From the NCBI RefSeq assembly GCF_040436345.1, contig NC_133233.1, positions 13,129,235 to 13,193,234 on the forward strand: 64,000 bases of DNA. Reading direction: 5' to 3'. Source of the DNA: Pagrus major. Lineage: Eukaryota; Chordata; Actinopteri; Spariformes; Sparidae. The notes below the pieces were generated by a model, which made no database searches, was not told the origin of the DNA, and was given only the letters and a program-made list of their open reading frames with translations. A program made the position numbers and the translations under genes. This document shows positions 25,632 through 38,252 of the stretch, piece by piece. Numbering within the stretch: position 1 is the first letter of the stretch; each line of letters begins with the position of its first letter.

Positions 25632-26110
25632 CTAGCCCCCGAGCCTAGGGCACTGTCCTCGGGGCAGAGTGCAGCCTGGCACGCGGGGCGCGGGCATGGG
25701 ACTGGCTGTCTCTCCTGAACAAACTGTCGTACCAAAAATAAAAAAAAAAGTCACTTACATCGCCGAGGAGAGCCTTAATTCAACAAACTTCACCCGTGGT
25801 GTCGGCTTCACTAGTTGAGCATGTCGCGCGTGCAGTTACCCATCAGTCATCCTCTGAGAGTTATTGACGATGCGCCCATCTGGGCCGTGAACGCCCCACG
25901 AAGTGCGCTCTCAAAACGAAACCACGTTGTAGTTGTTCTAGTTATGCGGCTTGAGAGCACATGGAGGGGAAATACCAGTCAGGTTTAGCCCAAAAGTGAT
26001 GCTAGGACAGAAAGTAAAACTGCTGCTCACACGACCGTCCCGTTTAGGCTGAGGCGGAGAGAGACAGCAGCCTGTTAACCTATAGTCTCCTAATCCGATT
26101 ACATGTTGGG

Positions 26111-26112
<2 letters not shown>
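25632..26112 (-). promoter_or_regulatory. ankrd33b: ANKRD33B 5' UTR and promoter region
   Basis: GC- and CpG-rich compared with its surroundings (25,640-26,050), directly upstream of the start exon. No splice acceptor is evident before the ATG, so the 5' UTR is probably contiguous. There is no clear TATA box. The palindrome TAATCCGATTA lies at 26091-26101 and a CT microsatellite starts at 26113. Confidence 0.55.
26091..26101 (-). promoter_or_regulatory. P3-type homeodomain palindrome (CRX/OTX-like)
   Basis: TAATCCGATTA fits the TAAT-N3-ATTA dimer site with the TAATCC half preferred by K50 paired-class homeodomains (OTX, CRX). It lies 460 bp upstream of the ANKRD33B ATG. The match is exact. 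Function is inferred. Confidence 0.4.

Positions 26113-26157
<45 letters not shown>
26113..26157 (+). repeat. (CT)n microsatellite
   Basis: Pure CT run of about 45 bp, read as (GA)n on the ANKRD33B strand. It abuts the promoter region. Confidence 0.95.
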
Positions 26158-26160
<3 letters not shown>

Positions 26161-26795
26161 CTGTCTACTGACTACAGATTAATTCTACTCTCAGCTGGTG
26201 GTGTCACATTAATGTTGGTAGAATATTCATGGTAACATGTTTGTGTTTCACTTCAGTTTAATGTGTGTATTTCACTTCCAAAGTAAAACCAAAACACCAA
26301 TTTTCTCTGTATCATATATGCTCTTTGAGTAAAATTAAAAATGAAACTGGCAGTTTACTTGTGACTTCCTCCCTATTCCTATTAATTAGCTGTTAAGCAC
26401 CTGTGTGAATGAGGCCAACTGCAAAAGACTCACTCCTGTGAACCCCTGTACTATGACATCATGTTTGACAGATGGTTTAATTCTCCTTTTAGAAAAAAAA
26501 AAAAACCCAATGTGTCATGTATTTATGGTTCATGAAAACTCAAGCAGGGGAAAAAACAGCATTGAAGTGCCAGCCTGTGATGAGTCATTTGATTTGAATA
26601 TCTACAAGCTATCACTTCACTGTAAACCAAAAGAAAGTGCCTGCCAACTTTAAGGCCAACATAGGGCAGGATAGGTCCAAATTAAGTGGTTAACATTATG
26701 AAAGTGATAGTGACACATGAGTTACAATTTCCATGATTGCATTTAGTATGATTTTAATCTAATTCACACGCAGTCTCAGTGCATTCAGTACTTGC

Positions 26796-26857
<62 letters not shown>

Positions 26858-29800
26858 CTTGGCCACCAGCCAGTTGAGATAATTGAGACATAGATTGGGC
26901 TTTATTGCTTGGCGCTGAATTATGGAGAGAGTTGGTCTTGTATTTGTGCATGTGTATAATGAGTTTCATCTCATGGAAAATTCATGCGGGAAAGTGGGAA
27001 AGACAATGTTTTTCACCTGGTGTGCAAAAAATTGGCAACTGTGTGGGCACAACCACAGAGACACAAAAGTGAGCGAAACCATGACTAAAAATGATTAGAT
27101 TATTTAAAAACAGTAGCCCTAAAATGGGGAACTAAACATGTAACAGGTATGGTGTCGATTTTACACTTGAAAATGAGACGTTCAAAGTAATGCAGGAAAT
27201 ATAGATCTGCTGAGCAGACAATTGGTGTAACTGAAATGAGATATCATGGTAATATTGATCCCACTAGCAGCATCAGATTTTTTACTGGATGTGCTGGGCT
27301 GCTTCTGTGCTTTGTCTGTGAATGAGGACCATGCAGTCATTTAATTTTCTATTTGGAAAAGGCAGTCTCACACAAAAACTTCAATGTAGTTTTACATGAA
27401 ACCTTTTCCACTTTCAAATATGTTTACAGTGTGTGCATATGCACAGAGAGGGGAAATTAAAGCTGCAGTCCTTGTGGGCCATAACTCAGTCCTCAGGGGA
27501 ACTTTCAGTCCATCTTCACTTGCAGGTGCACATATCCAATATTAAGGTTCTATGTTATACAGGTTTAACACATCTTCACAATTTCAGGACCATGCTTTTA
27601 CAATAAATATTCTACATGTGGTGAGAGTGAAATGAGAAAATGTGATCATAATATGCTGTTATTGGATGTAAACTATATTTATCTATATAGCGTAAAAAGG
27701 TATTTAGGTGCACATTCTCTATGTATGTATACAATTTCCTATCATTTACAGGCCACAGCCAGATTTACATAGATGATCCCTTTCTCTCAGTAATTAATAA
27801 CATCGGTTTGCTGAAGTCAGCTGTGGAAAAACCGAGTGCATAACAGTCCCAGTGTGTACCCATTATTGTTATACCTTCATCTACCCCCAGCTGAGAGCTC
27901 TGCTCTCCTGTGGCTCCTCCATCTCTATGGTATCAGTCTGCTGCTGTGTGCATGACAGTCAGTGCAAGCACTTCCAGAGATAAATATCAGTGCAAAGTTT
28001 CGCTGTCTGGTCAAGCCACAGACAAGAGCACCAGAGAGGAAGAGAGAGAGAGAGACCAAGAAGATTCTCATCTACTTACTCTAGTAAAGCTATCAAGACT
28101 CAGGATTGTGAGTCATGTTTAACAATGAAGTGTATAGATTCAGAGGGCAGCCTCTAAAATCTACGTTGCAACAGAAAGAGAATGTGCTCATACAACTGAA
28201 ATCTAAAGGGACATCAGGCCCACATACAGGAGCTCCAGCTGTAGGGCCATGAACACAAGAGACTATGAATTATGTTCTAAGTTTTTTTGATTTTTTTCAC
28301 GTCTTGTCTTTGTTTCTGTAATTTGTTTTCTATCTATAAATGTGCTTGAATATAATGTTGTTATTATTTAATGTAAATAAAAATGAGCATCAACATAACA
28401 ATATACTTTTACATTTTTAGCTCTATATAAAATATTTGAAACAATAAATCAACTAGAAAACAGTTACTGGGCATCCCATCTTCTCTTTTCACCTTAGATA
28501 TTTCCTAATATAAGCTGTTGTAATAGACAACATTACCTTACACAGCCACTGTGTTTGAAAATCTGATGGATTTTATTAGAATAAAATTCTAATATTTCGA
28601 TTGCTCACATTATGTTGATTTTTTTTTTTAAATGATGATAATGTATTCTGTAGTCACAGAAGTGTGTTGTGTTCCAGTTTCACATCCTGATCCATCCATC
28701 AACAGTTCCATTGCACAGTAGGATAATAAAGGCAACAATTTGCTGCCGGTAAAAAAGAAATATTGCTCATATTGCTTGGTAGTAGTTGTGTTTATGGGGA
28801 TACAATGGAATAACTAGAGTCAATTAAATTACAGAAGAGTCTCAATATTGCAAATTGTTAAAAAAAAAAACACTGGTATCCACTTCACAGTTAAAAAGGT
28901 TTCTCTAACTATGTTGGCTTTTGTATTACCCAATATTATTCATTCTTATCAGTTTGTTTTCTTTCACATTACATCATATTTACACAGCAATATTATGATT
29001 TCAAATAAATCACTACTGCGCAGTCTTTTGTACTTGATCCAGAATCTCCTTCCCATATGTCCTATACAGTATGTACAACATCCCACACTCACTGCTATAT
29101 CACAAAATACTGCAATACTGTAGAGTACTGACATGTGACCACATGAAAAATCAGATCTGTTGCATTCACTGTGATGCACCTTCTGTGCACATGTGAGACT
29201 TAGACATGCTGTAAATAGCACAGCACTACTAACACCAACCCTCACAGAGCAAATTGCATTAGCTCAACCTAGGCTCAGAAGAAAAATCTAAATCCCCGGA
29301 CAGATAATCACAATGAGCTCTTCTGCATATGGGTGTGTGTCATGTAAATAGTCAGGTTTATACTGGGACCCTGATCCTTTACATATTCAAGACTCTTTTA
29401 AACAGCTATACTCAGTGAGAGGACAGCACTGCAAAGCTGTTAGATATGTAATATTCGTAACTGTCTCTTTGCTGCATGCCATTTGGCAAAAATATTTGTT
29501 GCCATTTGGGTAGACAATATTTTCTTGAAGGAGAAGATTGGAAAACCTAAAATATTGGTTTAAATTACTTGAAATTGCAGAGCAAAATATGAGCAGTGTT
29601 GAAGCTACAACATCCTCACTACACCTGCTGCAAGAGGGAGGAACGGAAGGGTTCATGCTCTGCTCACTTTTTGGCATCTTGACCCCTTAATGCTACATGT
29701 GCAGTCACTACACTAATCCTGACATGTTGCATTAGTTAATCATCTCTGCAACCTAGCTCTGCTTGCATCCTATATAAGCAGTCTTACACAGACGGATGAT

Positions 29801-32013
29801 TGTGTATGTTAGCAATTGCAAGCAAATATGCTTGTTGGGACAAAATAAGAACCCTACCCAGACAGCTAAGCTAAAGCCCCCCTACAGACAAAATATTTTT
29901 TTCTTCTTGGACCTACAGTTGAATTTTTGTGCTTCACTGAATATAATGATGCACATGCAGAGTTCAACACAACTGATATGTAAGTATTTAGTTGAAAACA
30001 TTAAAAAAATGACTAAAAATGTCAACACAACATGAAAAAAATAACTGTTTTGACATTAAGACATCTACAAGTACTGTGTAGATGTGCGAGATACCTACTG
30101 AACTTACCATACTAACCAGCTAACCCCAGCCTGTCCTGGTCCATAGCTCCTGTGCAAGCAGTATAAACATCAACATTTCCCCCGTTGCAATCATTTGCAA
30201 ATCCTTTTTGACCTATATTGGATACAGTACACAGAAAATACTTTAGGTTCAAACTATTTAACTTTATTGCCTTTTGTAGATATACACACATTATGAATTT
30301 GAAAGTGGAAAGAACCACAGCGTCACAACGTCTTTGGAAATGAGGTTGTACATGTCTGGAGAGGACCTTTTAAGTGTGCCTCAGGGTCACTAAAGAGAAG
30401 CTCACATACCTGGATTACATGAACATGAGTCACTGTGGGATGGGCTCTCTGATCAGAACGTCCCCAAGTAAGTTGTTTTAAAAATGTCTTTGACCATCAG
30501 CACCAGCAGTGAAATGTTCCTGTAAACTGAGAAGTGACTGTAGTGTGGACGGCTCTTGATATAACAACATCTTTCTCGGAAGAGCTCATATATGACTGCA
30601 TCTCACATACACCTAACGAGTACATGACCTCGGTGCTCCTGCATTCAGTCATTCATATCTTCCCCCTAAAACCACAAACAGCCAAAACACCCCAACACAG
30701 TGTGGTCTCTTCTATGGCATACCTGAAGCCATACAAAGATCTCCTATGAGTCTCCTCTTGACACAAGCACTTAACTGTTCAGGTGTGTATGTGTGAGGGT
30801 AAAGTGAATGTGTGACCAAAGCTGAGTTTATGTCAGGGTTTCAACGGGGCTGCTTGTGCCTGAGGAGACCTGCCTAAAAATGTTGTTTTTCCAGTTCATA
30901 GCAAAGGACCCATGCGCTGATTAATAATAATAGCTTGATTATAAACTCTTCATATTATCCCTGAATCAGTTAAAGAGGCTGGGACAGACAACACTGTCAA
31001 TTCAGAGGCTAAGGGACCACACTTCAATTGAGGGACAGAGAGAGCTTTTGCTGCCCGTCGAATGGAAGAATAGGAGAATTCAATAGTCCACAAGTAGCAA
31101 ATTAACTCATTTTAATCAGACAACAAAGGCCCTTCATTATGTTTTTGTGATATGTATTCATGTGTGTAAGAATATCAGCCCAGCCAAATCATGTATTCCA
31201 TGTATTGTATATATGTGTATAAGCATATTCCCCAGACAAAATCAGTATTAATAATAATTACACAAAAACATTATACAGAATATAAACAATCTATACTGTG
31301 AAGTGTGACAGCCACAAGATAAATGTCCAATTCTTCTCGATAGAGGAACTAATTGTTCTCTTACACACAAACACACACATAACCTTGCTGTAATGGGGAG
31401 GCAGAGTGGTGAAGCTGATGCGGAGGTGTCTCGAAATGCTGCTCCTCTGATGGCTGCAGGATACTGGCTCCATCAAATCCCAGAATGTGTTGAAATCAGT
31501 GGGAAACCTCCTCCAACTTCTCTCTTGCAATAAAAAGTAATTATGTATACTTTCGCAAGGAGTTCAGGTCTCAGTGAATTAATTTTACATCTGCTAATGT
31601 GTGTCACAGCGGGGATTATGAGATCATTGTTCCATTAAGGAGATAATGAGGCTTAAAGAGAAAAATGCTTTGGGGGGGTGTTTGCTTGATTGACAGGTGC
31701 CTGTCACAGGCAGCCGTTGAGGTTTCTGCTTGCTTCATCCCACCTCAGCTTTAAGATTGTGGTAAACGCAGATCCAGGCTTTAAAACTTCCCTTGAGAAA
31801 AGTATGGGTGATGTCATAATGTCTATGACCCTTGCACATAAGTTACATCAGATAAAGTGTAGTGGTAGAGGTGTTTCCAGCTCACTCTCTTTTTTTGGTC
31901 AAACAGACATATGCATGCTGCACTTACCAACAGGTCTGTTGGCTCAGGATTTGGTCCGACGTGTTCTGTTAAAAATAAAGCATTAATTTAGACATTTCTG
32001 TCTTTCGTTGTTC
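26158..32013. other. Gene-poor spacer between ANKRD33B and ROPN1L
   Basis: About 5.9 kb between the 5' side of ANKRD33B and the 3' end of ROPN1L. I find no exon-like block, RNA gene or promoter signature. It contains a CT microsatellite (26798-26851) and AT-rich sequence. Part of the right end must be the ROPN1L 3' UTR, but no canonical minus-strand AATAAA lies close to the stop, so its limit is not set. Confidence 0.5.
26798..26851 (+). repeat. (CT)n microsatellite, 54 bp
   Basis: Pure CT/TC run. The arginine/glutamate frame read from the other strand is an artefact. Confidence 0.95.
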
Positions 32014-32107
32014 TTATTCAGCTCTTGAGGCTGCTCTGGCTGGAGTTGGGTCCATATCATCCCGATAGATAAAGTCCAGAGGTTTTATCATCCCATGTTG
32101 GAGTTCC
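32014..32107 (-). CDS. ropn1l: ROPN1L coding exon 5 (terminal)
   Basis: Completes the split Val codon, then ELQHGMIKPLDFIYRDDMDP and a short tail ASRAE-stop. Human has NGMIGLSDFFFPKR here, so GMI..L.DF is conserved and the tail has diverged. The acceptor is ATATGTTCCAG. Confidence 0.88.
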
Positions 32108-33928
32108 CTGGAACATATAATATTCTGTTAGACATTTGTACAATACAATCTATAAGCAATACATATGCAACTGAACAGCTAATGAGAATGTCCCAGTTAA
32201 CTATTAGATAACTAATACAAACAGCTAAGCTTGACAATGAAGTCTACACTGATTAAATCATGTAAAACCCCAAAATGTTTAAAAGGTTCCTACAAAAGAG
32301 CACAGTAGAGCTGACTGATAAAATATCCATGCTCCACAACTTCAGAGTACAGCATGAATCATGTTTTCCCTCATCCTTACCCTGAAATCTGTTACACAAC
32401 AGCTACAGAGAGGAACGCTCAAATGGAGCCTTTGTGTCCACGCTCTCCTCTCCTGTCTCTTTCGCACTGCTCCGCTACATTCGTCGTGTCCCTGGAGATG
32501 TGATGTTATGAGCGAATCTTAGAGAAGCAGTAAAGGTTGTGCAACAATGTCCACCCTGGAGCTGAGATTCCTAAACCGCTGACATCTTTGCAATGACATC
32601 ATGGTTGCTCCCGAGTTCCAACATCCTAAAACAATGGAGCATACAGCTCTGAAGCTGCACTGTGTGTGCATTGTACCAGACGATGCAACTAAAAATACGC
32701 CTCAGCTGCATGGAAATATGAGGATTTTCTATGAAGAACAAATCACTGTTTCACTGTGTACGGTTAAAAGTGAGAAAAATAAGAAACCATCGGGATATAC
32801 AGGGATTTTTTATCGTCTTGTCTTTATAGCAGGCTTAATAATAAATACATGGTACCACGGTCCTTACATACCTTACATACATAAATATAAAGCAGCTTCT
32901 TTTACTAGAATTGTCAAAGATGATCATTTTTCAATAGAACATGTGCATGTAGTGTGTCCAATCGAGCACACATGCCAATGTTAACGGTTTCAGTTTTAGA
33001 CAGAGACTACAGAGTGTTGCTCTTTGTAGTTTGCCAATGTGAGAGTGTGATTTTAAATGAATGCTTGAAGGAAGATGTGCAGAAGTGGGAAAAGGCTCGA
33101 TGCAAGTCTCTAAAGTATGAAAAATCTTCTTTTTTTTTCTCTAGTATTTTTTGTCTTGAAAACATAACTACAGTGGAAACATTTATTTTTGCTTCTTTTG
33201 TCCATATTTCAGTCAAAAACAAAATGTAAAAAAGAGTCAAATTAAACCAATAAAAGCCAATAGACAGTGCCTGCTAACAGTCTCAATGAATACTGTCCAC
33301 AAACTGCTGCAGTCTCTTGTGTTTCACAGGTCAGCCATGTTCAGCACTACAAACTCAATCCCAGAAGTCCCTGAGCCACTGAAAAGTACCAAACTTGAGA
33401 GTGGGGAGTTTCTGGGGAGAAGACACTTCCTGGAAGCAAAACCAAAGTACTTGATTTCTCAAAAAGATTCTGGATTCTTGGAAGTTACTGCAGAGAGCAG
33501 GGTCCAATTCTAATTTGTGTCTATTTGGTAAATTATATGAATGTAGCTTAAAAGTTCAACTTTTAAATTCATTAATTCATTCCGTCATCCAAATTCTCAT
33601 GCATCATAGGTAATGGTAAAATGGTGTTATTCAATAAGAAAACTGATGTTTACAACCTGCAACATTTTTGATGGCTGGAATCCTAAATCATTGCTACCCA
33701 ATATCCCAGATATCCCAGAACCCAGATTAAAATCAATGCTGACTTTTTGTTCAACATACTATTTAGCAAAATTCTACTTGTGATCTTCACAGAAAGATCT
33801 CTGTTTTAAGCCCTGACAAAATTCCTTGTCTGCAGTGTCATACGGGTGGAAAGCCTGCAGTTATCAGGCTATCAAGGATTCTATCTGTCCTCCAATTCCC
33901 TTTGACTTGGCCTCAGCTGCAATCCAGC

Positions 33929-34021
<93 letters not shown>

Positions 34022-37000
34022 TGTATCCTCCACTCTTAAAACCTACTGCCAACTGTGCCTGAACTGTGAATTCCCACTGATCCTGTTTCCTGTCCTGCCT
34101 GATGAAATACTCACAAAACAACACAACTACAAGCCTGTGTGTGAGAGAGTGTTAGGGGGAAAATAACATGTTCATAAGAAATGAGAGTCATATTGTGCCT
34201 GTGTGAGCAGCGATCATGCTCTCTCTTGCTGACACACGAAACAGTGTCTTTTAAAAATGTGTGACTGTAAATGATGTGCTGTTGAGAGAGACTGGGCGTG
34301 AGATTTATGCTTGCATGTGCTTGCCTCTGAGATTTCTTGGCCCTGCTTGGGATTTTCTGACTAGTTTCATAAACCTGTCTGAGTGTGCATTTATACTTGC
34401 CTGTGTACAATATTGCATGGAGGCGTGAACAAAAACACGGGGGGTTTGAGATCTTTAACACGAGCTGAAAATCACACTCTTGTGCCCTCAGAGCTTATCT
34501 CCTTACTGCTCGTCTTTTTTGTCTGCTGGGCAGAATGAACACACCAGCAGAGAGGCCAAATGAGGTGAAGCTGCAAGCTGATAGGTTGTGTGTATGATAA
34601 ATGAACTTTGGCTAACCCAGACATAAGGGAACGGGCAATAAAAAGCATACACACACACTCCACCTGACAATTTGTGTAAGGCAGCTTTGTGCCTCTCTCG
34701 CTGCTCATTAAAAGATTCCAACCTGACTCAAAATAGCAGCCTGAATCGGCTGGACAGTGATGAATAATAAGCCGCTGTGCCTGATGCTAACAATTAATGA
34801 GACCAATTTCTTGGTAATGAAACAACAGCTGTGCTTGAAAGAGCATTAGCAGGCCCATTTATTAATTGAGCATTTCTCATTTCGTTACTTCTGTTCCTTC
34901 CTTCCTGTCTTCCATTGCTTTCCAGTCTCTCCTTCCCTCACTTCCTGCTGATGTAGAAGTTGGAAACCTGAATCATGCCATTCTGCTTGTTGCTGTCGGG
35001 CAGAGAAACCAGTGCATCAGTGCAACAGCTCTACTCAGCAGCCTAGGGATTTTCACAACAGTGAGTATCACTATCTCCCAACTTCATCTGAGGCCAGGGG
35101 ATCTGGCTTAGCTCTTAAACTGTCTGTGCTTCTAAGCCTACCAACATTGACTGGCAGAAATATTGGGCAGAGAGAGCTAAAGCAGTGTTCAGCACATCCA
35201 GAGGCAGAAAACACATTTGCACCATCATTCTTACGTAGTGTTGAATGTCTTTCCTGCATTTAAAAAAAAAAAGTCCTTATTTAACACTATGCGTAGCTTT
35301 GAATTTAAGCTCTAGTCATCAACTCCATTGTGAGGCTTTATGTAGGAATATGATTATGAGAGTTACTTACGTCAGTCTACATTTTGCCAACATTTAATTG
35401 CAAGTATAAAGTAAAAAAACAGTATTAAGGGGAATTCCGGTATTTTTAAACCCTGTGTATAATTGATTCTTACCCAAAAAGGTTTTGGAATCGGTCAAGT
35501 GGATTGCCTCAGCTGCCAGCCGCAACACAGCTTCAATGGCTGCTGGGTCGCTCAAGGAAAAGTCTCACTCTGAAATCTTGCGGGGTCAGTTGTTACAGTT
35601 GCCTCATCTTAATTGTCAGAATGAGTTTAAAAAGTCAGCCATGACTTTGGAAATTAATTCTTGCTGGCAGTTCCTCTAGGTAAACTCCTCTCTCCAACTC
35701 TGACTCACGTTTCCATCGTCACTTCTCACGAGATTTCAGATGAGATTGTCTCTGGTTAAAAAAAGGATTTTAATATTTAATAAAAAGGTCTATCGCTGTA
35801 GGAATCAATTCCGTAGAGTTGACAGACTCTTGGAATAACCTCAGAAACCATCACTTTTAATGGACATTACTTTGACAGTCGGAGTTGACCTAAAGGATTA
35901 TGTTGTCGCCATTGCTGCAAATGGTTCAGATACCAGCTGAGGTGTTCAGTGGTAGGTTTAAAGATTGTTAACATCAAAAATGCAGACTCACATGCAGAAG
36001 AGCTTAAATCATTTTGACAAAAATAAATTACAAGATGGATAAATAAAATTTGCTAAAATACTTGTGGCAATTAAGTCTAATGAGTAATGTTCAGCAGCAC
36101 AATGCGTATTAGATATAATCATGTGTGCTGACATTTTGACCAAATCAAACTCTGTTAGCTACTGCCAAATTAATCAGGAAAAAGGAATAAAATATTGATT
36201 AGTCATAAAAGTAAAAGGCAACCGCACCTGCAGACGTCATATGACCTTGATGACAGACTATCTTCATAGACCAGGGTGAAATAAAGACTTTTTATGAGAT
36301 TTGACTGGAGCTGAATCCAAGGGGAACTCATTCAAATGAGAAAAAATAATTAGGCTGTTTGAGACTGGGTAGCATCTCTATTTCTGATGCATTTGAAACA
36401 GCCCCATCTTCCACCGCCTACATCCACTCTTGCTTATTGCAAGTGCAAGTAATGAGGTAGGCTTCATTTCTATAATTCTCAAAACTGACACACAAACAAT
36501 ACTTACACTTCTGCCTGCATGCTGCTGAGGAAGTTGTCAATGTTCTCCTGTGGCATGTCTCCATCCACGTGAGCCAGGTAGGTGTAAAGCTTGACAAAGG
36601 TGTTGAAGGGGATCCTCGCAGGTCCACCCTCCTCATCCTCTGTCAGGATCTCACAGGCAAACTTCAGAGAAGTCACGAGGGTCTGACAAAGAGATCACGG
36701 AGGAACACACAGTAGGGTTTTAGTCAAATCCAAATATGAAAACACGCATTCAGCATTCAAGGACGATCAAGTCTTGTTTGAGCTTCACAAACGCACACTG
36801 CAAATACACTTACACCAACACACACAGGCTCGCAGGCACTTAAAAAAACAGTCTAATCAGTATAGAACATGACTGCCCCCATGTGGCTAAAGTGTTCAAC
36901 ACCCTCATGCACAGCAGCATTCTTTTCAAACTACTGACACTGAGCACATCATGTTGGTAATGCTGAGCAGATTCTAAGCCATCATCTGCAAAGTTCTCCG

Positions 37001-38205
37001 TGCTTAGAGAAATTCTCTTTGATCTGTCTCCATCTGCAACTTTGAGGTAAAAATCATTCGCTTCATAGCACTGCAAAGATTCAAGTTGTCAAAGAAGGAT
37101 TTATCCAGTCATTCTCATTGGAGCCTGGGGGCCCCGATGGAGAAGTCTGGATCATGGACATCTGGCTCTAGTATAAACATGAGAAGACTAGACTGTGAGA
37201 TGATGAACAAAAAAGGTGCTGCTTGGGGATCTCCAGCTGTCCTTTGCCTCACAGTAGGTTTTAAGGCTCAAAGGAAGTGATATGAAGTGGTGTTAGCGTT
37301 TATATTTGGCCTTATGTAACATCTCACCCCTCCCAGAGCACTGCAGCCCAGGGCGAAGAACTCCATCCAGTCAATGTCTGAGCTAAAGCCGCCTAGTGAC
37401 AGCAGGGCCTCGAGCTGATCCATGGGTAGACACAGACCCTTCCATTTCTTCTCCACTTCCTCCTCTCTGCATGTTTGCCTGGATGACAGCTAAGATTGGT
37501 TCAAGAGAGTAGAGGGTTAACAGAGAAGGGGAGAAAATATTATTCAGTAATTATTCAATATTATTTGTTGAAATAGACAAATTTCACTGAGCATACTAAT
37601 GATATGTTTATCAGCAGGATTTCTTGTTCTTATTTACTGGTAGAGGACTTTTATGTACTTTTATGTAGGGGACGTTATGTAATTAAGACACAGAAGAAAT
37701 GAAATGTATTCCCACTCCATCTAGTAGAGTGATATGTAAGCTACATGTCTGAGCCTTGATGCTGCAAAACCACCCTACAATGTTGCATTTGTCCTAGATT
37801 TTTCTCCATAAAGTTAGCAGACGTTTCTTTAATTTGTCAAATGTTCTGAAGTTAACACAGTTTAAAAAAATTAATAACTACGTAAGACTAATATTCCTGG
37901 CATAAAGACAGAAAGAAAGCAGTATCCTCACAAGGTTAAAACTGCTCAAGTATTAGCCTTTAAGGAAAGGGACATTTTAATGAATCCAGCACAACAAAAA
38001 GCCAGTGGACACCCCAAGTGAGATAAAACCGGTTTATGTAATGAACATTTAATGATACACAAGGGGAAACAGAATCACTACATTTTGCAAATACACACAA
38101 AAAACAATTAACTGTAACCAAGCGTGGATATTAAACTTACAAGGTACACGTTAAGGTGATGTTAAACTTAATGCAACTTATAATTAAATCCACTGAACAT
38201 AAGGT

Positions 38206-38252
<47 letters not shown>

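Larger units (their letters stand above)
32108..36506 (-). other. ropn1l: ROPN1L intron before the terminal exon
   Basis: A 4.4-kb intron with donor GTAAGT and acceptor TTCCAG. It contains the GT microsatellite and a probable old interspersed repeat at 35425-35640. I see no other gene in it. Confidence 0.8.

Noticed and set aside
26754-26969. Open frame with an Arg/Glu repeat on the minus strand
   Set aside because: It is produced by the CT microsatellite at 26798-26851 and has no family resemblance.
26158-32013. Possible unannotated gene in the spacer between ANKRD33B and ROPN1L
   Set aside because: No open frame has family resemblance, and I saw no set of splice sites in matching phase with conserved peptide content.
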